Of a stretch of DNA of 64,000 nt, positions 49,607-62,268 are shown piece after piece. The translations under genes and the position numbers were made by a program. Every line of letters starts with the position of its first letter. Position 1 is the stretch's first letter. This DNA is from Micromussa lordhowensis (lineage: Eukaryota > Cnidaria > Anthozoa > Scleractinia > Lobophylliidae). Under the pieces are notes generated by a model, which was not told where the DNA came from, did no database searches, and was given only the letters and a program-made list of their open reading frames with translations. The stretch spans positions 1 to 64,000 of the forward strand of contig CAXHUQ010001500.1 of NCBI GenBank assembly GCA_964020085.1. The letters run 5' to 3'.

Positions 49607-51071
49607 CCGGCTGGCTGACTCGTTAGCCGAGCTTGACGCGTGTCGCAACTTGGCAAACTAATGGCACCAAAGCACTCCTGGGGTGGGTCCGGGTCCACAT
49701 GCAAAGTTTCGGAGCTGCGCGACATCTCGCACTATGCTAACCAGCCCGTTTGCTAATTAGCCGAACTTTGCGCGCGTCGCAACTTTGCAAACTAATACCA
49801 CCAAAGCACTCCCGGGGTCGGTCCGGGTCCAAATGCGAAGTATCGGAGCTGCGCGAAATCTCCCACTATGCTAATCAGCCCGCAGATCCCCAGGCGTGGC
49901 CGGCTGGCTGACTCGTTAGCCGAGCTTGACGCGTGTCGCAACTTGGCAAACTAATGGCACCAAAGCACTCCTGGGGTGGGTCCGGGTCCACATGCAAAGT
50001 TTCGGAGCTGCGCGACATCTCGCACTATGCTAACCAGCCTGTTTGCTAATTAGCCGAACTTTGCGCGCGTCGCAACTTTGCAAACTAATACCACCAAAGC
50101 ACTCCCGGGGTCGGTCCGGGTCCAAATGCGAAGTATCGGAGCTGCGCGAAATCTCCCACTATGCTAATCAGCCCGCAGATCCCCAGGCGTGGCCGGCTGG
50201 CTGACTCGTTAGCCGAGCTTGACGCGTGTCGCAACTTGGCAAACTAATGGCACCAAAGCACTCCTGGGGTGGGTCCGGGTCCACATGCAAAGTTTCGGAG
50301 CTGCGCGACATCTCGCACTATGCTAACCAGCCCGTTTGCTAATTAGCCGAACTTTGCGCGCGTCGCAACTTTGCAAACTAATACCACCAAAGCACTCCCG
50401 GGGTCGGTCCGGGTCCAAATGCGAAGTATCGGAGCTGCGCGAAATCTCCCACTATGCTAATCAGCCCGCAGATCCCCAGGCGTGGCCGGCTGGCTGACTC
50501 GTTAGCCGAGCTTGACGCGTGTCGCAACTTGGCAAACTAATGGCACCAAAGCACTCCTGGGGTGGGTCCGGGTCCACATGCAAAGTTTCGGAGCTGCGCG
50601 ACATCTCGCACTATGCTAACCAGCCTGTTTGCTAATTAGCCGAACTTTGCGCGCGTCGCAACTTTGCAAACTAATACCACCAAAGCACTCCCGGGGTCGG
50701 TCCGGGTCCAAATGCGAAGTATCGGAGCTGCGCGAAATCTCCCACTATGCTAATCAGCCCGCAGATCCCCAGGCGTGGCCGGCTGGCTGACTCGTTAGCC
50801 GAGCTTGACGCGTGTCGCAACTTGGCAAACTAATGGCACCAAAGCACTCCTGGGGTGGGTCCGGGTCCACATGCAAAGTTTCGGAGCTGCGCGACATCTC
50901 GCACTATGCTAACCAGCCCGTTTGCTAATTAGCCGAACTTTGCGCGCGTCGCAACTTTGCAAACTAATACCACCAAAGCACTCCCGGGGTCGGTCCGGGT
51001 CCAAATGCGAAGTATCGGAGCTGCGCGAAATCTCCCACTATGCTAATCAGCCCGCAGATCCCCAGGCGTGG

Positions 51072-51498
51072 CCGGCTGGCTGACTCGTTAGCCGAGCTTG
51101 ACGCGTGTCGCAACTTGGCAAACTAATGGCACCAAAGCACTCCTGGGGTGGGTCCGGGTCCACATGCAAAGTTTCGGAGCTGCGCAACATCTCGCACTAT
51201 GCTAACCAGCCCGTTTGCTAATTAGCCGAACTTTGCGCGCGTCGCAACTTTGCAAACTAATACCACCAAAGCACTCCTGGGGTGGGTCCGGGTCCACATG
51301 CAAAGTTTCGGAGCTGCGCGACATCTCGCACTATGCTAACCAGCCCGTTTGCTAATTAGCCGAACTTTGCGCGCGTCGCAACTTTGCAAACTAATACCAC
51401 CAAAGCACTCCCGGGGTCGGTCCGGGTCCAAATGCGAAGTATCGGAGCTGCGCGAAATCTCCCACTATGCTAATCAGCCCGCAGATCCCCAGGCGTGG
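51072..51498 (+). repeat. Trimer unit T19 (427 bp), last in the window
   Basis: Marker GCGCAACAT at 51186. Of the five units between T18 and T19, the second and fourth (49900 and 50486) both have the rel 141 C-to-T change, suggesting a local two-unit duplication. Confidence 0.94.
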
Positions 51499-51791
51499 CC
51501 GGCTGGCTGACTCGTTAGCCGAGCTTGACGCGTGTCGCAACTTGGCAAACTAATGGCACCAAAGCACTCCTGGGGTGGGTCCGGGTCCACATGCAAAGTT
51601 TCGGAGCTGCGCGACATCTCGCACTATGCTAACCAGCCCGTTTGCTAATTAGCCGAACTTTGCGCGCGTCGCAACTTTGCAAACTAATACCACCAAAGCA
51701 CTCCCGGGGTCGGTCCGGGTCCAAATGCGAAGTATCGGAGCTGCGCGAAATCTCCCACTATGCTAATCAGCCCGCAGATCCCCAGGCGTGG

Positions 51792-52085
51792 CCGGCTGGC
51801 TGACTCGTTAGCCGAGCTTGACGCGTGTCGCAACTTGGCAAACTAATGGCACCAAAGCACTCCTGGGGTGGGTCCGGGTCCACATGCAAAGTTTCGGAGC
51901 TGCGCGACATCTCGCACTATGCTAACCAGCCCGTTTGCTAATTAGCCGAACTTTGCGCGCGTCGCAACTTTGCAAACTAATACCACCAAAGCACTCCCGG
52001 GTGTCGGTCCGGGTCCAAATGCGAAGTATCGGAGCTGCGCGAAATCTCCCACTATGCTAATCAGCCCGCAGATCCCCAGGCGTGG
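51792..52085 (+). repeat. 294-bp unit with a 1-bp insertion
   Basis: CCCGGGGTCGG reads CCCGGGTGTCGG, with an extra T at about 52002. It is one of only two small indels seen in the window. It shifts frame and opens a short minus-strand frame with no coding character. Confidence 0.92.
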
Positions 52086-55000
52086 CCGGCTGGCTGACTC
52101 GTTAGCCGAGCTTGACGCGTGTCGCAACTTGGCAAACTAATGGCACCAAAGCACTCCTGGGGTGGGTCCGGGTCCACATGCAAAGTTTCGGAGCTGCGCG
52201 ACATCTCGCACTATGCTAACCAGCCCGTTTGCTAATTAGCCGAACTTTGCGCGCGTCGCAACTTTGCAAACTAATACCACCAAAGCACTCCCGGGGTCGG
52301 TCCGGGTCCAAATGCGAAGTATCGGAGCTGCGCGAAATCTCCCACTATGCTAATCAGCCCGCAGATCCCCAGGCGTGGCCGGCTGGCTGACTCGTTAGCC
52401 GAGCTTGACGCGTGTCGCAACTTGGCAAACTAATGGCACCAAAGCACTCCTGGGGTGGGTCCGGGTCCACATGCAAAGTTTCGGAGCTGCGCGACATCTC
52501 GCACTATGCTAACCAGCCCGTTTGCTAATTAGCCGAACTTTGCGCGCGTCGCAACTTTGCAAACTAATACCACCAAAGCACTCCCGGGGTCGGTCCGGGT
52601 CCAAATGCGAAGTATCGGAGCTGCGCGAAATCTCCCACTATGCTAATCAGCCCGCAGATCCCCAGGCGTGGCCGGCTGGCTGACTCGTTAGCCGAGCTTG
52701 ACGCGTGTCGCAACTTGGCAAACTAATGGCACCAAAGCACTCCTGGGGTGGGTCCGGGTCCACATGCAAAGTTTCGGAGCTGCGCGACATCTCGCACTAT
52801 GCTAACCAGCCCGTTTGCTAATTAGCCGAACTTTGCGCGCGTCGCAACTTTGCAAACTAATACCACCAAAGCACTCCCGGGGTCGGTCCGGGTCCAAATG
52901 CGAAGTATCGGAGCTGCGCGAAATCTCCCACTATGCTAATCAGCCCGCAGATCCCCAGGCGTGGCCGGCTGGCTGACTCGTTAGCCGAGCTTGACGCGTG
53001 TCGCAACTTGGCAAACTAATGGCACCAAAGCACTCCTGGGGTGGGTCCGGGTCCACATGCAAAGTTTCGGAGCTGCGCGACATCTCGCACTATGCTAACC
53101 AGCCCGTTTGCTAATTAGCCGAACTTTGCGCGCGTCGCAACTTTGCAAACTAATACCACCAAAGCACTCCCGGGGTCGGTCCGGGTCCAAATGCGAAGTA
53201 TCGGAGCTGCGCGAAATCTCCCACTATGCTAATCAGCCCGCAGATCCCCAGGCGTGGCCGGCTGGCTGACTCGTTAGCCGAGCTTGACGCGTGTCGCAAC
53301 TTGGCAAACTAATGGCACCAAAGCACTCCTGGGGTGGGTCCGGGTCCACATGCAAAGTTTCGGAGCTGCGCGACATCTCGCACTATGGTAACCAGCCCGT
53401 TTGCTAATTAGCCGAACTTTGCGCGCGTCGCAACTTTGCAAACTAATACCACCAAAGCACTCCCGGGGTCGGTCCGGGTCCAAATGCGAAGTATCGGAGC
53501 TGCGCGAAATCTCCCACTATGCTAATCAGCCCGCAGATCCCCAGGCGTGGCCGGCTGGCTGACTCGTTAGCCGAGCTTGACGCGTGTCGCAACTTGGCAA
53601 ACTAATGGCACCAAAGCACTCCTGGGGTGAGTCCGGGTCCACATGCAAAGTTTCGGAGCTGCGCGACATCTCGCACTATGCTAACCAGCCCGTTTGCTAA
53701 TTAGCCGAACTTTGCGCGCGTCGCAACTTTGCAAACTAATACCACCAAAGCACTCCCGGGGTCGGTCCGGGTCCAAATGCGAAGTATCGGAGCTGCGCGA
53801 AATCTCCCACTATGCTAATCAGCCCGCAGATCGCCAGGCGTGGCCGGCTGGCTGACTCGTTAGCCGAGCTTGACGCGTGTCGCAACTTGGCAAACTAATG
53901 GCACCAAAGCACTCCTGGGGTGGGTCCGGGTCCACACGCAAAGTTTCGGAGCTGCGCGACATCTCGCACTATGCTACCCAGCCCGTTTGCTAATTAGCCG
54001 AACTTTGCGCGCGTCGCAACTTTGCAAACTAATACCACCAAAGCACTCCCGGGGTCGGTCCGGGTCCAAATGCGAAGTATCGGAGCTGCGCGAAATCTCC
54101 CACTATGCTAATCAGCCCGCAGATCCCCAGGCGTGGCCGGCTGGCTGACTCGTTAGCCGAGCTTGACGCGTGTCGCAACTTGGCAAACTAATGGCACCAA
54201 AGCACTCCTGGGGTGGGTCCGGGTCCACATGCAAAGTTTCGGAGCTGCGCGACATCTCGCACTATGCTAACCAGCCCGTTTGCTAATTAGCCGAACTTTG
54301 CGCGCGTCGCAACTTTGCAAACTAATACCACCAAAGCACTCCCGGGGTCGGTCCGGGTCCAAATGCGAAGTATCGGAGCTGCGCGAAATCTCCCACTATG
54401 CTAATCAGCCCGCAGATCCCCAGGCGTGGCCGGCTGGCTGACTCGTTAGCCGAGCTTGACGCGTGTCGCAACTTGGCAAACTAATGGCACCAAAGCACTC
54501 CTGGGGTCGGTCCGGGTCCACATGCAAAGTTTCGGAGCTGCGCGACATCTCGCACTATGCTAACCAGCCCGTTTGCTAATTAGCCGAACTTTGCGCGCGT
54601 CGCAACTTTGCAAACTAATACCACCAAAGCACTCCCGGGGTCGGTCCGGGTCCAAATGCGAAGTATCGGAGCTGCGCGAAATCTCCCACTATGCTAATCA
54701 GCCCGCAGATCCCCAGGCGTGGCCGGCTGGCTGACTCGTTAGCCGAGCTTGACGCGTGTCGCAACTTGGCAAACTAATGGCACCAAAGCACTCCTGGGGT
54801 GGGTCCGGGTCCACATGCAAAGTTTCGGAGCTGCGCGACATCTCGCACTATGCTAACCAGCCCGTTTGCTAATTAGCCGAACTTTGCGCGCGTCGCAACT
54901 TTGCAAACTAATACCACCAAAGCACTCCCGGGGTCGGTCCGGGTCCAAATGCGAAGTATCGGAGCTGCACGAAATCTCCCACTATGCTAATCAGCCCGCA

Positions 55001-58000
55001 GATCCCCACGCGTGGCCGGCTGGCTGACTCGTTAGCCGAGCTTGACGCGTGTCGCAACTTGGCAAACTAATGGCACCAAAGCACTCCTGGGGTGGGTCCG
55101 GGTCCACATGCAAAGTTTCGGAGCTGCGCGACATCTCGCACTATGCTAACCAGCCCGTTTGCTAATTAGCCGAACTTTGCGCGCGTCGCAACTTTGCAAA
55201 CTAATACCACCAAAGCACTCCCGGGGTCGGTCCGGGTCCAAATGCGAAGTATCGGAGCTGCGCGAAATCTCCCACTATGCTAATCAGCCCGCAGATCCCC
55301 AGGCGTGGCCGGCTGGCTGACTCGTTAGCCGAGCTTGACGCGTGTCGCAACTTGGCAAACTAATGGCACCAAAGCACTACTGGGGTGGGTCCGGGTCCAC
55401 ATGCAAAGTTTCGGAGCTGCGCGACATCTCGCACTATGCTAACCAGCCCGTTTGCTAATTAGCCGAACTTTGCGCGCGTCGCAACTTTGCAAACTAATAC
55501 CACCAAAGCACTCCCGGGGTCGGTCCGGGTCCAAATGCGAAGTATCGGAGCTGCGCGAAATCTCCCACTATGCTAATCAGCCCGCAGATCCCCAGGCGTG
55601 GCCGGCTGGCTGACTCGTTAGCCGAGCTTGACGCGTGTCGCAACTTGGCAAACTAATGGCACCAAAGCACTCCTGGGGTGGGTCCGGGTCCACATGCAAA
55701 GTTTTGGAGCTGCGCGACATCTCGCACTATGCTAACCAGCCCGTTTGCTAATTAGCCGAACTTTGCGCGCGTCGCAACTTTGCAAACTAATACCACCAAA
55801 GCACTCCCGGGGTCGGTCCGGGTCCAAATGCGAAGTATCGGAGCTGCGCGAAATCTCCCACTATGCTAATCAGCCCGCAGATCCCCAGGCGTGGCCGGCT
55901 GGCTGACTCGTTAGCCGAGCTTGACGCGTGTCGCAACTTGGCAAACTAATGGCACCAAAGCACTCCTGGGGTGGGTCCGGGTCCACATGCAAAGTTTCGG
56001 AGCTGCGCGACATCTCGCACTATGCTAACCAGCCCGTTTGCTAATTAGCCGAACTTTGCGCGCGTCGCAACTTTGCAAACTAATACCACCAAAGCACTCC
56101 CGGGGTCGGTCCGGGTCCAAATGCGAAGTATCGGAGCTGCGCGAAATCTCCCACTATGCTAATCAGCCCGCAGATCCCCAGGCGTGGCCGGCTGGCTGAC
56201 TCGTTAGCCGAGCTTGACGCTTGTCGCAACTTGGCAAACTAATGGCACCAAAGCACTCCTGGGGTGGGTCCGGGTCCACATGCAAAGTTTCGGAGCTGCG
56301 CGACATCTCGCACTATGCTAACCAGCCCGTTTGCTAATTAGCCGAACTTTGCGCGCGTCGCAACTTTGCAAACTAATACCACCAAAGCACTCCCGGGGTC
56401 GGTCCGGGTCCAAATGCGAAGTATCGGAGCTGCGCGAAATCTCCCACTATGCTAATCAGCCCGCAGATCCCCAGGCGTGGCCGGCTGGCTGACTCGTGAG
56501 CCGAGCTTGACGCGTGTCGCAACTTGGCAAACTAATGGCACCAAAGCACTCCTGGGGTGGGTCCGGGTCCACATGCAAAGTTTCGGAGCTGCGCGACATC
56601 TCGCACTATGCTAACCAGCCCGTTTGCTAATTAGCCGAACTTTGCGCGCGTCGCAACTTTGCAAACTAATACCACCAAAGCACTCCCGGGGTCGGTCCGG
56701 GTCCAAATGCGAAGTATCGGAGCTGCGCGAAATCTCCCACTATGCTAATCAGCCCGCAGATCCGCAGGCGTGGCCGGCTGGCTGACTCGTTAGCCGAGCT
56801 TGACGCGTGTCGCAACTTGGCAAACTAATGGCACCAAAGCACTCCTGGGGTGGGTCCGGGTCCACATGCAAAGTTTCGGAGCTGCGCGACATCTCGCACT
56901 ATGCTAACCAGCCCGTTTGCTAATTAGCCGAACTTTGCGCGCGTCGCAACTTTGCAAACTAATACCACCAAAGCACTCCCGGGGTCGGTCCGGGTCCAAA
57001 TGCGAAGTATCGGAGCTGCGCGAAATCTCCCACTATGCTAATCAGCCCGCAGATCCCCAGGCGTGGCCGGCTGGCTGACTCGTTAGCCGAGCTTGACGCG
57101 TGTCGCAACTTGGCAAACTAATGGCACCAAAGCACTCCTGGGGTGGGTCCGGGTCCACATGCAAAGTTTCGGAGCTGCGCGACATCTCGCACTATGCTAA
57201 CCAGCCCGTTTGCTAATTAGCCGAACTTTGCGCGCGTCGCAACTTTGCAAACTAATACCACCAAAGCACTCCCGGGGTCGGTCCGGGTCCAAATGCGAAG
57301 TATCGGAGCTGCGCGAAATCTCCCACTATGCTAATCAGCCCGCAGATCCCCAGGCGTGGCCGGCTGGCTGACTCGTTAGCCGAGCTTGACGCGTGTCGCA
57401 ACTTGGCAAACTAATGGCACCAAAGCACTCCTGGGGTGGGTCCGGGTCCACATGCAAAGTTTCGGAGCTGCGCGACATCTCGCACTATGCTAACCAGCCC
57501 GTTTGCTAATTAGCCGAACTTTGCGCGCGTCGCAACTTTGCAAACTAATACCACCAAAGCACTCCCGGGGTCGGTCCGGGTCCAAATGCGAAGTATCGGA
57601 GCTGCGCGAAATCTCCCACTATGCTAATCAGCCCGCAGATCCCCAGGCGTGGCCGGCTGGCTGACTCGTTAGCCGAGCTTGACGCGTGTCGCAACTTGGC
57701 AAACTAATGGCACCAAAGCACTCCTGGGGTGGGTCCGGGTCCACATGCAAAGTTTCGGAGCTGCGCGACATCTCGCACTATGCTAACCAGCCCGTTTGCT
57801 AATTAGCCGAACTTTGCGCGCGTCGCAACTTTGCAAACTAATACCACCAAAGCACTCCCGGGGTCGGTCCGGGTCCAAATGCGAAGTATCGGAGCTGCGC
57901 GAAATCTCCCACTATGCTAATCAGCCCGCAGATCCCCAGGCGTGGCCGGCTGGCTGACTCGTTAGCCGAGCTTGACGCGTGTCGCAACTTGGCAAACTAA

Positions 58001-58453
58001 TGGCACCAAAGCACTCCTGGGGTGGGTCCGGGTCCACATGCAAAGTTTCGGAGCTGCGCGACATCTCGCACTATGCTAACCAGCCCGTTTGCTAATTAGC
58101 CGAACTTTGCGCGCGTCGCAACTTTGCAAACTAATACCACCAAAGCACTCCCGGGGTCGGTCCGGGTCCAAATGCGAAGTATCGGAGCTGCGCGAAATCT
58201 CCCACTATGCTAATCAGCCCGCAGATCCCCAGGCGTGGCCGGCTGGCTGACTCGTTAGCCGAGCTTGACGCGTGTCGCAACTTGGCAAACTAATGGCACC
58301 AAAGCACTCCTGGGGTGGGTCCGGGTCCACATGCAAAGTTTTGGAGCTGCGCGACATCTCGCACTATGCTAACCAGCCCGTTTGCTAATTAGCCGAACTT
58401 TGCGCGCGTCGCAACTTTGCAAACTAATACCACCAAAGCACTCCCGGGGTCGG

Positions 58454-58459
58454 TTAGGG
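58454..58459 (+). other. TTAGGG variant site 4
   Basis: Counterpart of site 1 at an offset of 18,883 bp, also with TTTTGGAG in monomer A. Confidence 0.9.
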
Positions 58460-59918
58460 TCCAAATGCGAAGTATCGGAGCTGCGCGAAATCTCCCACTA
58501 TGCTAATCAGCCCGCAGATCCCCAGGCGTGGCCGGCTGGCTGACTCGTTAGCCGAGCTTGACGCGTGTCGCAACTTGGCAAACTAATGGCACCAAAGCAC
58601 TCCTGGGGTGGGTCCGGGTCCACATGCAAAGTTTCGGAGCTGCGCGACATCTCGCACTATGCTAACCAGCCCGTTTGCTAATTAGCCGAACTTTGCGCGC
58701 GTCGCAACTTTGCAAACTAATACCACCAAAGCACTCCCGGGGTCGGTCCGGGTCCAAATGCGAAGTATCGGAGCTGCGCGAAATCTCCCACTATGCTAAT
58801 CAGCCCGCAGATCCCCAGGCGTGGCCGGCTGGCTGACTCGTTAGCCGAGCTTGACGCGTGTCGCAACTTGGCAAACTAATGGCACCAAAGCACTCCTGGG
58901 GTGGGTCCGGGTCCACATGCAAAGTTTCGGAGCTGCGCGACATCTCGCACTATGCTAACCAGCCCGTTTGCTAATTAGCCGAACTTTGCGCGCGTCGCAA
59001 CTTTGCAAACTAATACCACCAAAGCACTCCCGGGGTCGGTCCGGGTCCAAATGCGAAGTATCGGAGCTGCGCGAAATCTCCCACTATGCTAATCAGCCCG
59101 CAGATCCCCAGGCGTGGCCGGCTGGCTGACTCGTTAGCCGAGCTTGACGCGTGTCGCAACTTGGCAAACTAATGGCACCAAAGCACTCCTGGGGTGGGTC
59201 CGGGTCCACATGCAAAGTTTCGGAGCTGCGCGACATCTCGCACTATGCTAACCAGCCCGTTTGCTAATTAGCCGAACTTTGCGCGCGTCGCATCTTTGCA
59301 AACTAATACCACCAAAGCACTCCCGGGGTCGGTCCGGGTCCAAATGCGAAGTATCGGAGCTGCGCGAAATCTCCCACTATGCTAATCAGCCCGCAGATCC
59401 CCAGGCGTGGCCGGCTGGCTGACTCGTTAGCCGAGCTTGACGCGTGTCGCAACTTGGCAAACTAATGGCACCAAAGCACTCCTGGGGTGGGTCCGGGTCC
59501 ACATGCAAAGTTTCGGAGCTGCGCGACATCTCGCACTATGCTAACCAGCCCGTTTGCTAATTAGCCGAACTTTGCGCGCGTTGCAACTTTGCAAACTAAT
59601 ACCACCAAAGCACTCCCGGGGTCGGTCCGGGTCCAAATGCGAAGTATCGGAGCTGTGCGAAATCTCCCACTATGCTAATCAGCCCGCAGATCCCCAGGCG
59701 TGGCCGGCTGGCTGACTCGTTAGCCGAGCTTGACGCGTGTCGCAACTTGGCAAACTAATGGCACCAAAGCACTCCTGGGGTGGGTCCGGGTCCACATGCA
59801 AAGTTTCGGAGCTGCGCGACATCTCGCACTACGCTAACCAGCCCGTTTGCTAATTAGCCGAACTTTGCGCGCATTGCAACTTTGCAAACTAATACCACCA
59901 AGGCACTCCCGGGGTCGG

Positions 59919-59924
59919 TTAGGG
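59919..59924 (+). other. TTAGGG variant site 5
   Basis: In V unit 59704; counterpart of site 3 at an offset of 18,883 bp. Confidence 0.9.
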
Positions 59925-60797
59925 TCCAAATGCGAAGTATCGGAGCTGCGCGAAATCTCCCACTATGCTAATCAGCCCGCAGATCCCCAGGCTTGGCCGG
60001 CTGGCTGACTCGTTAGCCGAGCTTGACGCGTGTCGCAACTTGGCAAACTAATGGCACCAAAGCACTCCTGGGGTGGGTCCGGGTCCACATGCAAAGTTTC
60101 GGAGCTGCGCGACATCTCGCACTATGCTAACCAGCCCCTTTGCTAATTAGCCGAACTTTGCGCGCGTCGCAACTTTGCAAACTAATACCACCAAAGCACT
60201 CCCGGGGTCGGTCCGGGTCCAAATGCGAAGTATCGGAGCTGCGCGAAATCTCCCACTATGCTAATCAGCCCGCAGATCCCCAGGCGTGGCCGGCTGGCTG
60301 ACTCGTTAGCCGAGCTTGACGCGTGTCGCAACTTGGCAAACTAATGGCACCAAAGCACTCCTGGGGTGGGTCCGGGTCCACATGCAAAGTTTCGGAGCTG
60401 CGCGACATCTCGCACTATGCTAACCAGCCCGTTTGCTAATTAGCCGAACTTTGCGCGCGTTGCAACTTTGCAAACTAATACCACCAAAGCACTCCCGGGG
60501 TCGGTCCGGGTCCAAATGCGAAGTATCGGAGCTGCGCGAAATCTCCCACTATGCTAATCAGCCCGCAGATCCCCAGGCGTGGCCGGCTGGCTGACTCGTT
60601 AGCCGAGCTTGACGCGTGTCGCAACTTGGCAAACTAATGGCACCAAAGCACTCCTGGGGTGGGTCCGGGTCCACATGCAAAGTTTCGGAGCTGCGCGACA
60701 TCTCGCACTACGCTAACCAGCCCGTTTGCTAATTAGCCGAACTTTGCGCGCATTGCAACTTTGCAAACTAATACCACCAAGGCACTCCCGGGGTCGG

Positions 60798-60803
60798 TTA
60801 GGG
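60798..60803 (+). other. TTAGGG variant site 6
   Basis: In V unit 60583, 879 bp after site 5. Confidence 0.9.
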
Positions 60804-61676
60804 TCCAAATGCGAAGTATCGGAGCTGCGCGAAATCTCCCACTATGCTAATCAGCCCGCAGATCCCCAGGCGTGGCCGGCTGGCTGACTCGTTAGCCGAG
60901 CTTGACGCGTGTCGCAACTTGGCAAACTAATGGCACCAAAGCACTCCTGGGGTGGGTCCGGGTCCACATGCAAAGTTTCGGAGCTGCGCGACATCTCGCA
61001 CTATGCTAACCAGCCCGTTTGCTAATTAGCCGAACTTTGCGCGCGTCGCAACTTTGCAAACTAATACCACCAAAGCACTCCCGGGGTCGGTCCGGGTCCA
61101 AATGCGAAGTATCGGAGCTGCGCGAAATCTCCCACTATGCTAATCAGCCCGCAGATCCCCAGGCGTGGCCGGCTGGCTGACTCGTTAGCCGAGCTTGACG
61201 CGTGTCGCAACTTGGCAAACTAATGGCACCAAAGCACTCCTGGGGTGGGTCCGGGTCCACATGCAAAGTTTCGGAGCTGCGCGACATCTCGCACTATGCT
61301 AACCAGCCCGTTTGCTAATTAGCCGAACTTTGCGCGCGTTGCAACTTTGCAAACTAATACCACCAAAGCACTCCCGGGGTCGGTCCGGGTCCAAATGCGA
61401 AGTATCGGAGCTGCGCGAAATCTCCCACTATGCTAATCAGCCCGCAGATCCCCAGGCGTGGCCGGCTGGCTGACTCGTTAGCCGACCTTGACGCGTGTCG
61501 CAACTTGGCAAACTAATGGCACCAAAGCACTCCTGGGGTGGGTCCGGGTCCACATGCAAAGTTTCGGAGCTGCGCGACATCTCGCACTACGCTAACCAGC
61601 CCGTTTGCTAATTAGCCGAACTTTGCGCGCATTGCAACTTTGCAAACTAATACCACCAAGGCACTCCCGGGGTCGG

Positions 61677-61682
61677 TTAGGG
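61677..61682 (+). other. TTAGGG variant site 7
   Basis: In V unit 61462, 879 bp after site 6. Confidence 0.9.
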
Positions 61683-62262
61683 TCCAAATGCGAAGTATCG
61701 GAGCTGCGCGAAATCTCCCACTATGCTAATCAGCCCGCAGATCCCCAGGCGTGGCCGGCTGGCTGACTCGTTAGCCGAGCTTGACGCGTGTCGCAACTTG
61801 GCAAACTAATGGCACCAAAGCACTCCTGGGGTGGGTCCGGGTCCACATGCAAAGTTTCGGAGCTGCGCGACATCTCGCACTATGCTAACCAGCCCCTTTG
61901 CTAATTAGCCGAACTTTGCGCGCGTCGCAACTTTGCAAACTAATACCACCAAAGCACTCCCGGGGTCGGTCCGGGTCCAAATGCGAAGTATCGGAGCTGC
62001 GCGAAATCTCCCACTATGCTAATCAGCCCGCAGATCCCCAGGCGTGGCCGGCTGGCTGACTCGTTAGCCGAGCTTGACGCGTGTCGCAACTTGGCAAACT
62101 AATGGCACCAAAGCACTCCTGGGGTGGGTCCGGGTCCACATGCAAAGTTTCGGAGCTGCGCGACATCTCGCACTACGCTAACCAGCCCGTTTGCTAATTA
62201 GCCGAACTTTGCGCGCATTGCAACTTTGCAAACTAATACCACCAAGGCACTCCCGGGGTCGG

Positions 62263-62268
62263 TTAGGG
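62263..62268 (+). other. TTAGGG variant site 8
   Basis: In V unit 62048, 586 bp after site 7, where the shorter repeat begins. Confidence 0.9.

Larger units (their letters stand above)
47874..51498 (+). repeat. Domain 4: second, short trimer-bearing stretch
   Basis: Three trimers at 47874, 49180 and 51072 (spacing 1306 and 1892 bp) have the same junction and the same linked marker as those of domain 2. The units just before the first two (47581 and 48887) both carry GCAAATTTGC in place of GCAACTTTGC in monomer B. The second unit after each of the first two trimers has the rel 141 C-to-T marker, so a 1306-bp repeat is present at least twice. Confidence 0.9.
58239..60289 (+). repeat. TTAGGG-variant block, right copy
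   Basis: Units: TTTTGGAG with TTAGGG (58239), three near-consensus (58532, 58825, 59118), U (59411), V (59704), W (59997). Spacing is identical to 39356-41406. The second unit here has the consensus TCCGGG instead of TTAGGG, so that site was gained in one copy or converted back in the other. Confidence 0.85.
59411..62047 (+). repeat. 879-bp U-V-W higher-order repeat, three copies
   Basis: U has rel 172 C to T. V has rel 129 T to C, rel 170 G to A, rel 172 C to T, rel 199 A to G, and TTAGGG at rel 216-221. W has rel 142 G to C (GCCCCTTTGCT). Order: U 59411, V 59704, W 59997; U 60290, V 60583, then consensus at the W position (60876); U 61169, V 61462, W 61755. A lone copy lies at 40528-41406. 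Confidence 0.88.

Noticed and set aside
51942..52127. Minus-strand open frame of 61 codons
   Set aside because: Created by the 1-bp insertion near 52002 in satellite sequence; it does not recur in other units.
53274..53483. Minus-strand open frame of 69 codons
   Set aside because: Opened by a single substitution (ATGGTAACC for ATGCTAACC) in a private variant unit; otherwise plain satellite.
53870..54148. Plus-strand open frame of 92 codons, the longest in the window
   Set aside because: Opened by the private change CTACCCAGCC for CTAACCAGCC near 53976, which removes a stop. The frame spans monomers A and B of one dimer with no coding character.
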